In this document: piece after piece, positions 53,201 through 61,466 of the stretch | How the letters are laid out: the number at the start of each line of letters is the position of its first letter | Position numbering within the stretch: position 1 is the first letter of the stretch | Origin: DASQWP01 sp050697555 | Lineage (GTDB): Bacteria > Actinomycetota > Thermoleophilia > Gaiellales > Gaiellaceae | Assembly: GCA_050697555.1 (NCBI GenBank) | Contig: JBOHAD010000001.1 | Location: 55,311-119,310 of the forward strand | Direction of reading: 5' to 3' | Length of the DNA stretch: 64,000 nt | Program-made: the position numbers and the translations under genes | The notes under the pieces: generated by a model | The model's database searches: none | What the model was told of the DNA's origin: nothing | What the model saw: the letters and a program-made list of their open reading frames with translations, nothing else

Positions 53201-53452
53201 ATGCCCTTGTACATGGACGTGCACTCGCTGGAGGGCGGCGTGTCCGCGAAGGACGTCGCCGACGCTCACATGAAGGACCTCGAGGAACAGGGAAAGCACG
53301 GCGTCAACTACAAGAGCTACTGGGTGGACGAGAAGGCGGGCAAGATCTTCTGCCTGGTCGAGGCGCCCGACGCCGAGGCCGCGGTCACCGTGCACCGTGA
53401 GGCGCACGGGCTCGTCGCCGACGAGATCTACGAGGTCGAGGAAGGCTCGTAG
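53201..53452 (+). CDS. DUF4242 domain protein
   Basis: The protein has 83 residues with the ferredoxin-like DUF4242 pattern: MPLYMDVHSLEGGVSAKDVA, NYKSYWVDEKAGKIFCLVEA and VTVHREAHGLVADEIYEVEE. Relatives include a nickel-binding protein of Streptomyces. A strong AGGAGG (53191-53196) and a TACGAT box further upstream mark a normal leadered gene, unlike many neighbours. Confidence 0.85.
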   Translation: MPLYMDVHSLEGGVSAKDVADAHMKDLEEQGKHGVNYKSYWVDEKAGKIFCLVEAPDAEAAVTVHREAHGLVADEIYEVEEGS

Positions 53453-54114
53453 GCCGCCTCTTCGCGGGCTCGTCCGGCTTCTCCTACCCGTCCTGGCGCG
53501 GAGGGTTCTACCCCGCCGACGCCCGGCCCGAGGAGTTCCTCCGCCGCTACGCCGAGCGGCTGCCGTCGGTCGAGCTGAACACGACCTTCTACCACCTCCC
53601 TGCCGAGGGGCAGTTCGAGCGCTGGGCCGGGCAGACGCCACCGGGCTTCCGCTTCGCCGTCACCATGAGCCGCCGGGTCACCTCCTTCGGTCGCGTCGAG
53701 GGCGTGGACGCGTTCGCCCAGACCGTGCGCCGGCTCGGCGACCGCCTCGGACCCGTGCGGATCAAGGTGCCGCAGGCCCGCGACGACGGCTTCCTTCGCC
53801 TCCTGCTCCACTCCCTCGATCCGGATCTGCACGTGGCCCTCGACTTCCGCCATGACTCCTGGGAGACGTCCGAGATCCAGGAACGGATCGACGAGCGAGG
53901 CGTCGCGCGCGTGGGCGCGCTCGAGGGCGCCGCCGCCTTCCGCTACCTGCGCCTCCGCGAGCCCCCCTACGGCCAAGAGGCCCTCGCCGCCTGGGGCGAG
54001 CGCCTGCGCCCGCTCCTCGCAGCCGGTCTCGACGTTTACTGCTTCTTCCGCCACGAGGACGAGCCGACGGCACCGCTCTACGCCGAGCGTCTGCTCGAGC
54101 TCGCGGCGGAGTAG
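53449..54114 (+). CDS. DUF72 family protein, start codon unclear
   Basis: The frame reads GRLFAGSSGFSYPSWRGGFY, VELNTTFYHLPAEGQFERWA and LDFRHDSWETSEIQERIDER, the DUF72 TIM-barrel-like family; nuclease or sugar-related roles have been proposed, none proven. The first residue aligned with family members is a GTA codon at 53449 overlapping the DUF4242 stop as GTAG. No ATG, GTG or TTG exists before the internal ATG 53665, which would remove a third of the domain. A base error (GTG read as GTA) or a non-standard start are possible. Confidence 0.7.
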   Translation, partial: VGRLFAGSSGFSYPSWRGGFYPADARPEEFLRRYAERLPSVELNTTFYHLPAEGQFERWAGQTPPGFRFAVTMSRRVTSFGRVEGVDAFAQTVRRLGDRLGPVRIKVPQARDDGFLRLLLHSLDPDLHVALDFRHDSWETSEIQERIDERGVARVGALEGAAAFRYLRLREPPYGQEALAAWGERLRPLLAAGLDVYCFFRHEDEPTAPLYAERLLELAAE

Positions 54115-54125
54115 GCTGTCGCGCG

Positions 54126-54497
54126 ATGGAGGAGCCGCAGCGCCCGGACGTCATCCTCGACGTCGTCTTCGAGGACGGGCTTCTCTTCCTCGCTCTCCGC
54201 AACATCGGGGCCCGCCCGGCGCTCGCCGTCAGCACCGAGTTCGGCCGCCCGCTCCTCGGGCTGGGCGGGACGAAGGACGTCGCGGCCCTGCCCCTCTTCC
54301 GGCGCCTCGAGTTTCTCGCCCCGGGCCGCGAGATCAGGACGCTTCTCGACTCGAGCGCGTCATGGTTCCGGCGGCGCCAGGTGACGAAGATCACCGCGCG
54401 CGTCGCGTATCGTGACGCCGAAGGCAAGCGCTACGAGACGACGCTCAAGCACGACCTCGCCGTCTACCGGGAGGTCGCCTACGTGACGAGGAGGTAG
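54126..54497 (+). CDS. Uncharacterised protein ahead of the tail-tube gene
   Basis: The protein has 123 residues, probably a beta-sandwich: ILDVVFEDGLLFLALRNIGA, LFRRLEFLAPGREIRTLLDS and ITARVAYRDAEGKRYE. No signal peptide or membrane segment. It ends two bases before the tube-protein ATG, so the two are co-translated. It could be a tail accessory or an unrelated binding domain; I cannot assign a family. Confidence 0.65.
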   Translation: MEEPQRPDVILDVVFEDGLLFLALRNIGARPALAVSTEFGRPLLGLGGTKDVAALPLFRRLEFLAPGREIRTLLDSSASWFRRRQVTKITARVAYRDAEGKRYETTLKHDLAVYREVAYVTRR

Positions 54498-54499
54498 CG

Positions 54500-54934
54500 A
54501 TGGCAGGTGCCAGGCGCGATCCGTTCCCGGCCTTCCAGTTCGTCGTCGAGATCGACGGCGTGACCGCGGCGGCCTTCAAGGAGGTCTCCGGTCTGGACGG
54601 CTCGGTCGACGTCATCGAGTACCGGGAAGGCGCCGACGTCTCAGCGACATCGCGCAAGATCCCGGGCCTGGTCAGATACGCCAACGTGATCTTGAGCCGC
54701 GGCCTCACGGACTCGCGCGACCTCTACGACTGGTGGAACGCGATCGTCTCGGGCAAGGCCGACCGGCGCGCGGCCGCAATCGTCCTCCTCGACTCCGAGC
54801 GGAACCCCGTCCGCCGTTGGAACCTGCGCGCGGCCTGGCCTGCCCGCTACGCAATCTCCGCCCTGGACGCAGCCACGAGCGAGCTCGTCATCGAGACGCT
54901 CGAGCTCGCCCACGAGGGCTTCGAGCTCGACTGA
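54500..54934 (+). CDS. Contractile-tail tube protein (T4 gp19-like phage tail family)
   Basis: The protein has 144 residues with the complete pattern of the gp19-like inner-tube family found in phages, R-type bacteriocins and eCIS particles: RRDPFPAFQFVVEIDGVTAA, FKEVSGLDGSVDVIEYREGA, LSRGLTDSRDLYDWWNAIVS and the C-terminal VIETLELAHEGFEL. Such proteins stack as hexameric rings around which a sheath contracts. No sheath, baseplate or ATPase gene is adjacent, so it is an orphan or part of a dispersed system. AGGAGG precedes the ATG. Confidence 0.88.
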   Translation: MAGARRDPFPAFQFVVEIDGVTAAAFKEVSGLDGSVDVIEYREGADVSATSRKIPGLVRYANVILSRGLTDSRDLYDWWNAIVSGKADRRAAAIVLLDSERNPVRRWNLRAAWPARYAISALDAATSELVIETLELAHEGFELD

Positions 54935-54971
54935 TAGGGAAGACCGGGCCGCTCTCGGCCGTCCTGTAGGC

Positions 54972-55163
54972 ATGTCGTACTACAGCCCCCATACGCACCT
55001 CGCGCTCGCGCGCGCCCGCCAGGAGGATCTCATCCGGGAGGCTCGCCGCCGCGAGCTCGCCCGCCTCGTCCCCAAGGACGAGGGCCCGAGCCTCCTCGCC
55101 CGCCTCGCCGCCCGGCTCCGCGGCCGCGGGGCCCCGCGGCCGGCCGTCGGCCCGGTCGCCTAG
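54972..55163 (+). CDS. Small basic helical protein, 63 residues
   Basis: ATG 54972 starts MSYYSPHTHLALARARQEDL followed by an Arg/Glu-rich helix and a basic, Pro-rich end. Short proteins beginning MSYY with an amphipathic RQ-rich helix are common in actinobacteria. It follows the tube gene by 37 bases; functional linkage is unproven. Confidence 0.55.
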   Translation: MSYYSPHTHLALARARQEDLIREARRRELARLVPKDEGPSLLARLAARLRGRGAPRPAVGPVA

Positions 55164-55307
55164 CGCCGTCGCAGGCTCCATCGAAGGAGTGTCAAGGATC
55201 TCTCCGGCCCTGGTGGGGCCTCGAGGCGGAATGAGATAGGCTCGCGGCCAGCGCGTCCCGGGCCGCGCGAAGCTGCGTCTCCGATTCGCCCGGGGGGAGG
55301 GGATCTT

Positions 55308-56117
55308 GTGCCAAGACGCTTGATCATTCTCGCGGCGGTCCTCGCGGCGATGCAGGTCACCGTCGTCCCGGCCGGCGCGATCACGTACGGCGAGCCCGAC
55401 GGGAACACGCACCGGAACGTCGGCGCACTCATCGCGGAGTGGGATCCGGACAGCCCGGGCCTCGAGCTGCTCTGCTCCGGCTCCCTCATCGCGGACGATG
55501 TCTTCCTGACGGCCGCGCATTGCACGGCGTTCCTCGAGTCCCAGGGAATCGAGGAGGTGTTCGTGAGCTTCGCCCAGGACAACGACCCGGTCGACCCGGC
55601 CACGCTCCATTCGGGCACGATGTTCACGCATCCTGGCTTCCCAGGTCCGCAGTCCGACCCGAAGGACATCGCAGTCGTCGTGCTCGACGAGCCGGTCACG
55701 GGGATCACGCCCGCGAAACTCCCGAAGGCGGGTCTCTTCGACAAGATGAAGAAGGCCGGCACCCTCAAGGGCCAGAAGTTCACCGCCGTCGGCTACGGCG
55801 TGCACGAGCCGGAGATAGGTGGCGGCCCGCCGACCTTCCCGTTCGACGGCGAGCGGTGGCGCTCAGTCTCCTCGTTCAACGCGCTCAACAAGGCCTGGCT
55901 GCGGCTTTCGCAGAACGACGCGACCGGCGACGGCGGCACCTGCTTCGGCGACTCCGGTGGCCCAAACTTCCTCGGAACGGGCTCGCAGACCGTGCCGGGT
56001 ACCGTCGCCTCCATCACGGTCACCGGCGATGCCATGTGTCTCGCCACCAACGACACGTACCGGATGGACACAACCTCCGCCCGGAACTTCCTCGGGCAGT
56101 TCGTGACGCTGCCGTAG
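55308..56117 (+). CDS. Secreted trypsin-like serine protease (S1)
   Basis: The protein has 269 residues. Signal peptide about 1-24 (IILAAVLAAMQVTVVPAGA). The triad is complete: His71 (LTAAHC), Asp120 (DIAVVVLDEPV), Ser216 (CFGDSGGPNF). A cysteine pair joins residues 56 and 72. No long propeptide is present; the mature end ITYGEPDGN stands where trypsins begin IVGG. GTG start with GGAGGGG just upstream. Confidence 0.92.
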   Translation: MPRRLIILAAVLAAMQVTVVPAGAITYGEPDGNTHRNVGALIAEWDPDSPGLELLCSGSLIADDVFLTAAHCTAFLESQGIEEVFVSFAQDNDPVDPATLHSGTMFTHPGFPGPQSDPKDIAVVVLDEPVTGITPAKLPKAGLFDKMKKAGTLKGQKFTAVGYGVHEPEIGGGPPTFPFDGERWRSVSSFNALNKAWLRLSQNDATGDGGTCFGDSGGPNFLGTGSQTVPGTVASITVTGDAMCLATNDTYRMDTTSARNFLGQFVTLP

Positions 56118-56138
56118 GAGGGGACGTACCGCCTTGCA

Positions 56139-56176
56139 GAGGGCCGGCGGAACGAGACCGCCGGCCCTCCGCGTTT
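56139..56176. terminator. Bidirectional terminator between convergent genes
   Basis: A perfect 12 bp stem (56139-56150 with 56158-56169) with a seven-base loop, followed by CGCGTTTTC. It sits between the ends of the protease and the threonine dehydratase genes. Confidence 0.85.
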
Positions 56177-56186
56177 TCGTCACTCC

Positions 56187-57380
56187 TCAGCGAACGCGCT
56201 CGACCGCGTAGCCCCACTCGGCCATGCGCTGGAGGAGCTCGGCGCAGTGCTCCTCGTCGCGCGTGGCAAGGGTGAGCTCGACCTCGGTGCCCGTCACCGG
56301 CAGGTCGATGCCCTCACGGTGGTGCTCGACGGCGAGGACGTTGATGCGCTCGGCGGCCACGAGGCCGAGGAGCTTCGCCAGCGCTCCCGGGCGGTCGTCG
56401 ATCCGGGTCCGCAAGACGAGGAAGCGCCCCGCGCGCGTGAGGCCGAAGCGGGCCACCTCGATCAGGAGCGAAGCGTCGATGTTGCCTCCGGAGAGAACGG
56501 CGCAAGCGGGCCCGGATCCCGCCACCCTTCCGTTCAGCAGCGCGGCGACGGAGGCGGCTCCCGCTCCTTCGACGACGAGCTTGACCCGTTCGAGGAGGAG
56601 CACGATCGCTTGAGCGATCTCCTGGTCGGTGACCGTGACGACCTCGTCGAGGCGGTCTTCGAGGATCGCGCTCGTGAGCGTCCCGGGCTTCTTGACGGCG
56701 ATCCCGTCGGCGATCGTGAAGCCGCCCGTCTCCCCGCCGGCGAGCGGGGCGCACGAGGCCGCTTGCACGCCGACGATGCGAACTTCGGGACGCAGCTCCT
56801 TGAGCGCGATCGCGATTCCCGAGGCGAGCCCGCCGCCGCCGATCGGCACCACGAGCGTCTCCACGCCGGGCGCCTGCTCGGCGAGCTCCAGCCCTAGCGT
56901 CCCCTGGCCGGCGATGACGGCCTCGTCCTCGAAAGCGTGCACGAGCGTCGCTCCAGCCTCGACGGCCTCGTGGGCGGCCATGTGCGCCTCGTCGTACCCC
57001 TCGCCGGACAGCACGACCTCGGCGCCATAGCTTCGCGTCGCGTCCACCTTCGCCATCGGGGCGTCCTGAGGCATGAAGACCGTCGCCTTCACTCCCGCCT
57101 CGCACGCGGCGAGCGCGACCGCCTGCCCGTGGTTGCCCGCGCTCGCCGTCACGACGCCGGCGGCACGCTCGGCCTCCGAAAGCGTGGCGACCCGGTTGAC
57201 GGCCCCACGGATCTTGAACGAGCCCGTTCGCTGGAGGTTCTCGGCCTTCAGGAGCACCGGGCGCCCGCTGCGGCGCCCGAGGGTCTCCGAGGAGGAAACC
57301 GGCGTAACCCGCGCCAGCCCGGCGATCCGCGCGCGCGCGGCCTCGATGTCACCGAGTGTCGGCGCTGTTCGAGTCGCCAT
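56187..57380 (-). CDS. ilvA: Threonine dehydratase (PLP), with C-terminal ACT domain
   Basis: The protein has 397 residues. Converts threonine to 2-oxobutyrate and ammonia. PLP lysine Lys56 in TGSFKIRGAVNR; ASAGNHGQAVALAA and the phosphate loop VPIGGGGLASGIAIA follow. A single ACT domain (about 325-397, RTRIDDRPGALAKLLGLVAA) matches the shorter biosynthetic/catabolic forms. 2-Oxobutyrate leads to isoleucine or to propionyl-CoA, so its place behind meaB fits the propionate pathway. ATG at 57380 overlaps the meaB end by 32 bases. Confidence 0.92.
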   Translation of the reverse strand: MATRTAPTLGDIEAARARIAGLARVTPVSSSETLGRRSGRPVLLKAENLQRTGSFKIRGAVNRVATLSEAERAAGVVTASAGNHGQAVALAACEAGVKATVFMPQDAPMAKVDATRSYGAEVVLSGEGYDEAHMAAHEAVEAGATLVHAFEDEAVIAGQGTLGLELAEQAPGVETLVVPIGGGGLASGIAIALKELRPEVRIVGVQAASCAPLAGGETGGFTIADGIAVKKPGTLTSAILEDRLDEVVTVTDQEIAQAIVLLLERVKLVVEGAGAASVAALLNGRVAGSGPACAVLSGGNIDASLLIEVARFGLTRAGRFLVLRTRIDDRPGALAKLLGLVAAERINVLAVEHHREGIDLPVTGTEVELTLATRDEEHCAELLQRMAEWGYAVERVR

Positions 57381-58344
57381 CGGTCCTCACCCTGAACACC
57401 TTCTCCATGATCTCACGAACCGCGGTGAGCGGATCGAGCTCGCGCCGCTGCACCTCGCCGAGCAGCCGCCGCAGCTCCGCGTCCTCGGCCACCGCCTCCT
57501 CCAGGTGCGTCTTCGCCCGCGCGCTCGCCACCGCGAAGACCTCGCCCGCGAGGTTGCGTGCGCGCCGCTCGGCGAGCGTCCCGCTCTCCTCCAGATGGCG
57601 GCGATGCTCGGCGATCCGCTCCCAGAGCTCGTCGATCCCTTCGGCGCGCACGGCCTCGGTGAGGACGATCGGCGGGTCCCAGTCCGGCTCGGTGTCGAGC
57701 GCGAGAATGGAGCGCACCTCGCTCACCATGGTCTGCGCCGCTGGATGGTCGCGCTTGTTTACGGCGATCACGTCCGGGATCTCCATGATTCCCGCCTTGA
57801 GCGCCTGGATCGAGTCGCCCGAGCCAGGCATCAGGACCAGGAGCACGGTGTCGGCGATCGTGATCACCTCGACCTCGCTCTGCCCCGCGCCCACGGTCTC
57901 GAGGAAGATGAGCTCCTTCCCGGCCGCGTCGAGGACGAGCGCGGCCTGGAGGGTCGTCTCCGCGAGACCGCCCAGGTGGCCCCGCGTGCCCATCGAGCGG
58001 ATGAAGACGTCCCGGTCGAGGAAGTGATCGGCCAGGCGGATGCGGTCGCCGAGAAGGGCGCCCTTCGTGAAGGGGCTCGAAGGGTCGACGGAGATGACCC
58101 CCACGCTCGTCCCCTGCGCGCGCACGTGCCGGACGAGCGCGCTGATCAGGCTCGACTTCCCGACGCCGGGCGGGCCGGTGACGCCGATCGCGTAGGCCTT
58201 GCCCGTCTCCGGGTAGAGCGCGCGGATGAGATCGTAGGCGAGCGGGTCGGAGCTCTCGACGAGCGTGATCGCGCGGGCCAGGGCGCGGCGGTCGCCGGCT
58301 CGGACGCCCTCGATCAGGGCCGCGAGCGTCCAGGCGCGGGCCAT
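57349..58344 (-). CDS. meaB: MeaB/ArgK GTPase, chaperone of methylmalonyl-CoA mutase
   Basis: The protein has 331 residues. G3E GTPase with P-loop GVTGPPGVGKSSL (54-66), VDPSSPFTKGALLGDRIRLA, ETVGAGQSEVE (Walker B/switch) and VNKRDHPAA (NKxD). It protects and reloads the mutase with adenosylcobalamin, matching the mutase at 4338 and adenosyltransferase at 19724. The ATG shares one base with the stop of the MFS gene. Confidence 0.93.
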   Translation of the reverse strand: MARAWTLAALIEGVRAGDRRALARAITLVESSDPLAYDLIRALYPETGKAYAIGVTGPPGVGKSSLISALVRHVRAQGTSVGVISVDPSSPFTKGALLGDRIRLADHFLDRDVFIRSMGTRGHLGGLAETTLQAALVLDAAGKELIFLETVGAGQSEVEVITIADTVLLVLMPGSGDSIQALKAGIMEIPDVIAVNKRDHPAAQTMVSEVRSILALDTEPDWDPPIVLTEAVRAEGIDELWERIAEHRRHLEESGTLAERRARNLAGEVFAVASARAKTHLEEAVAEDAELRRLLGEVQRRELDPLTAVREIMEKVFRVRTDGDSNSADTR

Positions 58345-59621
58345 CAGAGGGCCCGCTCTTCGACGCCGTACGCGGGCTCGGGCGCCGCCGCCTCGGCGAG
58401 CGGCCGATCGACCTCCTCGGCGACTCCGCGCACGAGGACGAACCCGATGACGGCGGCGAGCGCGAACAGGCCGGCGGCGCCGCTCCAGACGGCCCGCGCG
58501 CCGAACGCGTTCGTGAGGGGTCCCGCGGCGACCATGCCCAGGCCGAGGATCGCGTACCCGACGCTCATGACGACCGTGAAGGCACGCCCGCGCAGGCGGT
58601 CCGGCGCGCCGCGCTGCACGAGCAGGGCGTTGCAAACGACCGCGACTCCGTTCCCCACTCCGCCGAGAGCGACGGCCGCGGCCGCGACCCAGATGCTCGG
58701 CGAGATCGCGGCCAGGCCGTAGCCAACCGCCATCAGCCCGATGGCGACCACGTAGGGTGCCCGGATCCCCCGTTCCTCGATCCAGCCGCCGCCGAAGAGG
58801 CTCCCGACCACGAGCCCGACGCCGCCGGCGGCGAGGAGGAGCCCGTAGCCGAACTCGCCTGCATCGAAGACGTCCGTGGCGAGGAATACCTCCGCGACGT
58901 TGACGCCCGCGTTCCCGAGCATGACGATGCTCCAGGCAACGAGGACGGTGAGGAGCGCGCGCGAGCGCACGGCCAGCGCGAGCCCCTCCGCGAGGTCGCG
59001 CAGCTGGCCGCGGCTCGGCTCCCGCTCCGCCTCCTCGAGGTTCTCGCGGATGCGCGCGATGAAGAGTGCGGAGACGGCGAAGGTGACCGCGTTCACCCAG
59101 TACGCGACCTCCAGGCTCGTCCCCGCCACGAGCGCGCCGCCGGCGAGCGAGCCGAGCGCCCACGTCACGTTCTCGGCGGATTGCAGGAGGCCGTTCGCCT
59201 GCGGGAGCTGACGGTCGCTGACGAGGTTCGGCAGCCCCGCGTACTGGGCGGGGCGGAAGACGCTCGTCGCGATCCCCGCGAGAAGCGCGAGCAGCACGAC
59301 CTGGAGCGCGTCCCCGGCGAACGGGAGGATGCAGAAGACGACCGCGCGGGCGAGATCCGAGCCCACGAGGAGGCCCCGGCGTGAGATCCGGTCGATGAGC
59401 GGCCCGGCCGCGAGCCCGATGACGACGATCGGCAGGAACTCGACGATGAGGAGCGCGCTCACCCAGCGTGCGTCGTCCGTCCGTCTCTGGACGTCGATGA
59501 CGAGCGCGACGAAGGCGAGCCACGTGCCGATGCTCGAGGCGAGGGTGGCGAAGAAGAGGAAACGGAACCCGGGGGCGTCCCGCAACAGCCCGAACCGGGC
59601 TCGCTTGAGGCCCCGTGTCAC
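58344..59621 (-). CDS. MFS transporter (MFS_3/enterobactin-exporter-like)
   Basis: The protein has 425 residues with about twelve helices. FRFLFFATLASSIGTWLAFV, GLAAGPLIDRISRRGLLVGSD (loop 2-3) and RLRGRAFTVVMSVGYAILGL place it in the group containing EntS-like efflux pumps. Substrate unknown. It heads a three-gene operon with meaB and ilvA, with TACGGT seven bases before its GTG. Confidence 0.87.
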   Translation of the reverse strand: MTRGLKRARFGLLRDAPGFRFLFFATLASSIGTWLAFVALVIDVQRRTDDARWVSALLIVEFLPIVVIGLAAGPLIDRISRRGLLVGSDLARAVVFCILPFAGDALQVVLLALLAGIATSVFRPAQYAGLPNLVSDRQLPQANGLLQSAENVTWALGSLAGGALVAGTSLEVAYWVNAVTFAVSALFIARIRENLEEAEREPSRGQLRDLAEGLALAVRSRALLTVLVAWSIVMLGNAGVNVAEVFLATDVFDAGEFGYGLLLAAGGVGLVVGSLFGGGWIEERGIRAPYVVAIGLMAVGYGLAAISPSIWVAAAAVALGGVGNGVAVVCNALLVQRGAPDRLRGRAFTVVMSVGYAILGLGMVAAGPLTNAFGARAVWSGAAGLFALAAVIGFVLVRGVAEEVDRPLAEAAAPEPAYGVEERAL

Positions 59622-59628
59622 GCGCGGA

Positions 59629-59634
59629 ACCGTA
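59629..59634 (-). promoter_or_regulatory. -10 box (TACGGT) of a leaderless promoter
   Basis: TACGGT on the minus strand ends seven bases before the MFS GTG; it would drive the MFS-meaB-ilvA operon. Confidence 0.5.
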
Positions 59635-59681
59635 ACACCCTCATTCGTCGGCCTCCCGCCGCGGAGGCGGTCTCTGCGCGC

Positions 59682-60800
59682 TTAGTGCGCGCTTTCGGGA
59701 ACGAGCGCCAGCACCCGGCGGAGGGCGGCGGCGCAGAGGCGATTCTCGTCGTCCGAGCCGACGGTGATGCGAACGGCGCCCGGTGCCCCAAAGGCGCCGA
59801 GCGGGCGGAGGATCAGCCCCTCGCGCAGGAGGGCCTCGCAGATAGGGCGCGAGTCCTCGCCGACCTCGGCGAAGACGAAGTTCGCGACCGGCGGGGACGC
59901 GATCGTGAGGCCGAGCTCGCCGCACGCCTCGACGAAGGCGCCTCGGCACTCGGCCGTGAGCCTCCGTCGGCGGGCAACCTCCTCGTCGTCGCCCAGGCTG
60001 GCGAGGGCCGCGTCCTGAGCGGTTTGGCTGATGTCGAAGGCGTTTCGCACCTTCTTGATCGCATCGACGACGGGCTTCGGGCCGATGCCGTAGCCGACGC
60101 GGAGGCCGGCGAGGCCGTAGATCTTCGAGAACGTGCGGAGGACGAGCACGCGCCGGCCCGACTTGAAGTACTCCTCGATCCCGTCGGGATAGGCGGGGTC
60201 GTCGACGTACTCGAAATAGGCCTCGTCCAAGACCGTGAGGACGTGCGCCGGAACGCGCTCGAAGAAGCGGTCGACGTCCTCCCGCGAGATCATCGTCCCC
60301 GTCGGGTTGTTCGGGTTGCAGAGGTAGACGATCTTCGTGCGCTCGCCCACGGCCGCGAGGATGCGCTCGACGTCGTAGCGGTAATCCGTGAGCGGGACCG
60401 TCCTCGGCGTCGCGCCCATCTTGATCGCGTCGAGGGCGTAGCTCGGGAAGGAGGGCCAGCCGCAGACGATCTCGTCACCGGGATCGAGAGTCGCCAGCGA
60501 GAGGTACATGATCACCGCGTCCGCGCCCGCCGCGGCGGCGACGTTCTCGACGCTGACCCGGTGCTTCTCCGCGAGCGCCGTCACGAGCCGGTAGGCGCCC
60601 CCGTCGGGATAGCGGTTCAGCTCGCGCGCGCCCCGCTCGATCGCCTCGAGCGCGGCCGGGAAGGGCCCGAACTGGCCCTCGTTCGAGGCGAGCTTGACGA
60701 CGCGCTCGAGGCCGAGCTCGCGCTGCACCTCCTCCACCGGCTTGCCGGGCTCGTAGGGGACGAGCTCGGCGAGCGCAGGGCGGAAGAGGGCGTCGGCCAC
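59682..60800 (-). CDS. hisC: Histidinol-phosphate aminotransferase
   Basis: The protein has 372 residues. Fold-type I aminotransferase: KLASNEGQFGPFPAALEAIE, CNPNNPTGTMI, the PLP lysine in RTFSKIYGLAGLRVGYG and the C-terminal arginine in APGAVRITVGSDDENRL. It works in histidine synthesis and may also transaminate aromatic amino acids. GTG start, with a -10 box shared with the divergent LON-domain gene. Confidence 0.9.
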   Translation of the reverse strand: MADALFRPALAELVPYEPGKPVEEVQRELGLERVVKLASNEGQFGPFPAALEAIERGARELNRYPDGGAYRLVTALAEKHRVSVENVAAAAGADAVIMYLSLATLDPGDEIVCGWPSFPSYALDAIKMGATPRTVPLTDYRYDVERILAAVGERTKIVYLCNPNNPTGTMISREDVDRFFERVPAHVLTVLDEAYFEYVDDPAYPDGIEEYFKSGRRVLVLRTFSKIYGLAGLRVGYGIGPKPVVDAIKKVRNAFDISQTAQDAALASLGDDEEVARRRRLTAECRGAFVEACGELGLTIASPPVANFVFAEVGEDSRPICEALLREGLILRPLGAFGAPGAVRITVGSDDENRLCAAALRRVLALVPESAH

Positions 60801-60809
60801 AGCCGGAAC

Positions 60810-60819
60810 ACCTTAACCT
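60810..60819. promoter_or_regulatory. Overlapping divergent -10 boxes (ACCTTAACCT)
   Basis: TAACCT on the plus strand (60814-60819) lies ten bases before ATG 60830, and TAAGGT on the minus strand (60815-60810) nine bases before GTG 60800. The boxes share the central TA, as at 44851-44860. Confidence 0.6.
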
Positions 60820-60829
60820 CTGTGCCGCG

Positions 60830-61441
60830 ATGGACGAGATCGGTCTCTTCCCCCTCGACCTCGTGCTCCTGCCGGGCGAGCAGGCGCCGCTTCACATCTT
60901 CGAGCCCCGCTACCGCGAGCTGATCGGCGAGTGCCTCGAGGACGGCACCGAGTTCGGGATCCTGCTCGAGGACGATGCCGGCATGCGCGAGGTGGGCACG
61001 CGCTGCGGCGTCGTCGAGGTGCTCGATCGCTTCCCGGACGGGCGCCTGAACGTCGTCGTCGAGGCCCGCGCGCGGATTCACCTCCGCGAGCTGACCGAGG
61101 GGCGGTCGTTCCAGACCGCCGAGGTCGACGAGCTTCCCGACGAGGGAGAGACTCCGACCGACGACGAGGTCGAGGAATGCCTCGCCGCCTACGCGCGCGT
61201 GGTCGACGCGGCCGAAGCGGAGCTCGAGGATCTCGATCTCGACGCGGACTCGATCGCGTTCCAGATCGCCGCCCGGATCGACTTCGGGACGGAGATCAAG
61301 CAGGGGATCCTGGAGCTGCGCTCCGAGCGAGACCGGGTCGTCCGGCTCTCGCCGATGCTGAGCCGCGCCGCCGACGCCGTCGCGCGCGAGAAGGAGATCC
61401 GCGAGCGCGCGAGCGGCAACGGCCGCGTCGAGCCGCTGTAG
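60830..61441 (+). CDS. LON N-terminal (substrate-binding) domain protein
   Basis: The protein has 203 residues. LFPLDLVLLPGEQAPLHIFE and EPRYRELIGECLEDGTEFGI are the hallmark of Lon N-terminal domains; the ATPase and protease parts are absent. The second half is helical and acidic, ending with a basic SGNGRVEPL tail. Stand-alone forms are common; they probably recognise unfolded protein, but their partner is unknown. Confidence 0.88.
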   Translation: MDEIGLFPLDLVLLPGEQAPLHIFEPRYRELIGECLEDGTEFGILLEDDAGMREVGTRCGVVEVLDRFPDGRLNVVVEARARIHLRELTEGRSFQTAEVDELPDEGETPTDDEVEECLAAYARVVDAAEAELEDLDLDADSIAFQIAARIDFGTEIKQGILELRSERDRVVRLSPMLSRAADAVAREKEIRERASGNGRVEPL

Positions 61442-61466
61442 CCCACCTCAGGCCCAGCCTCCCTGG

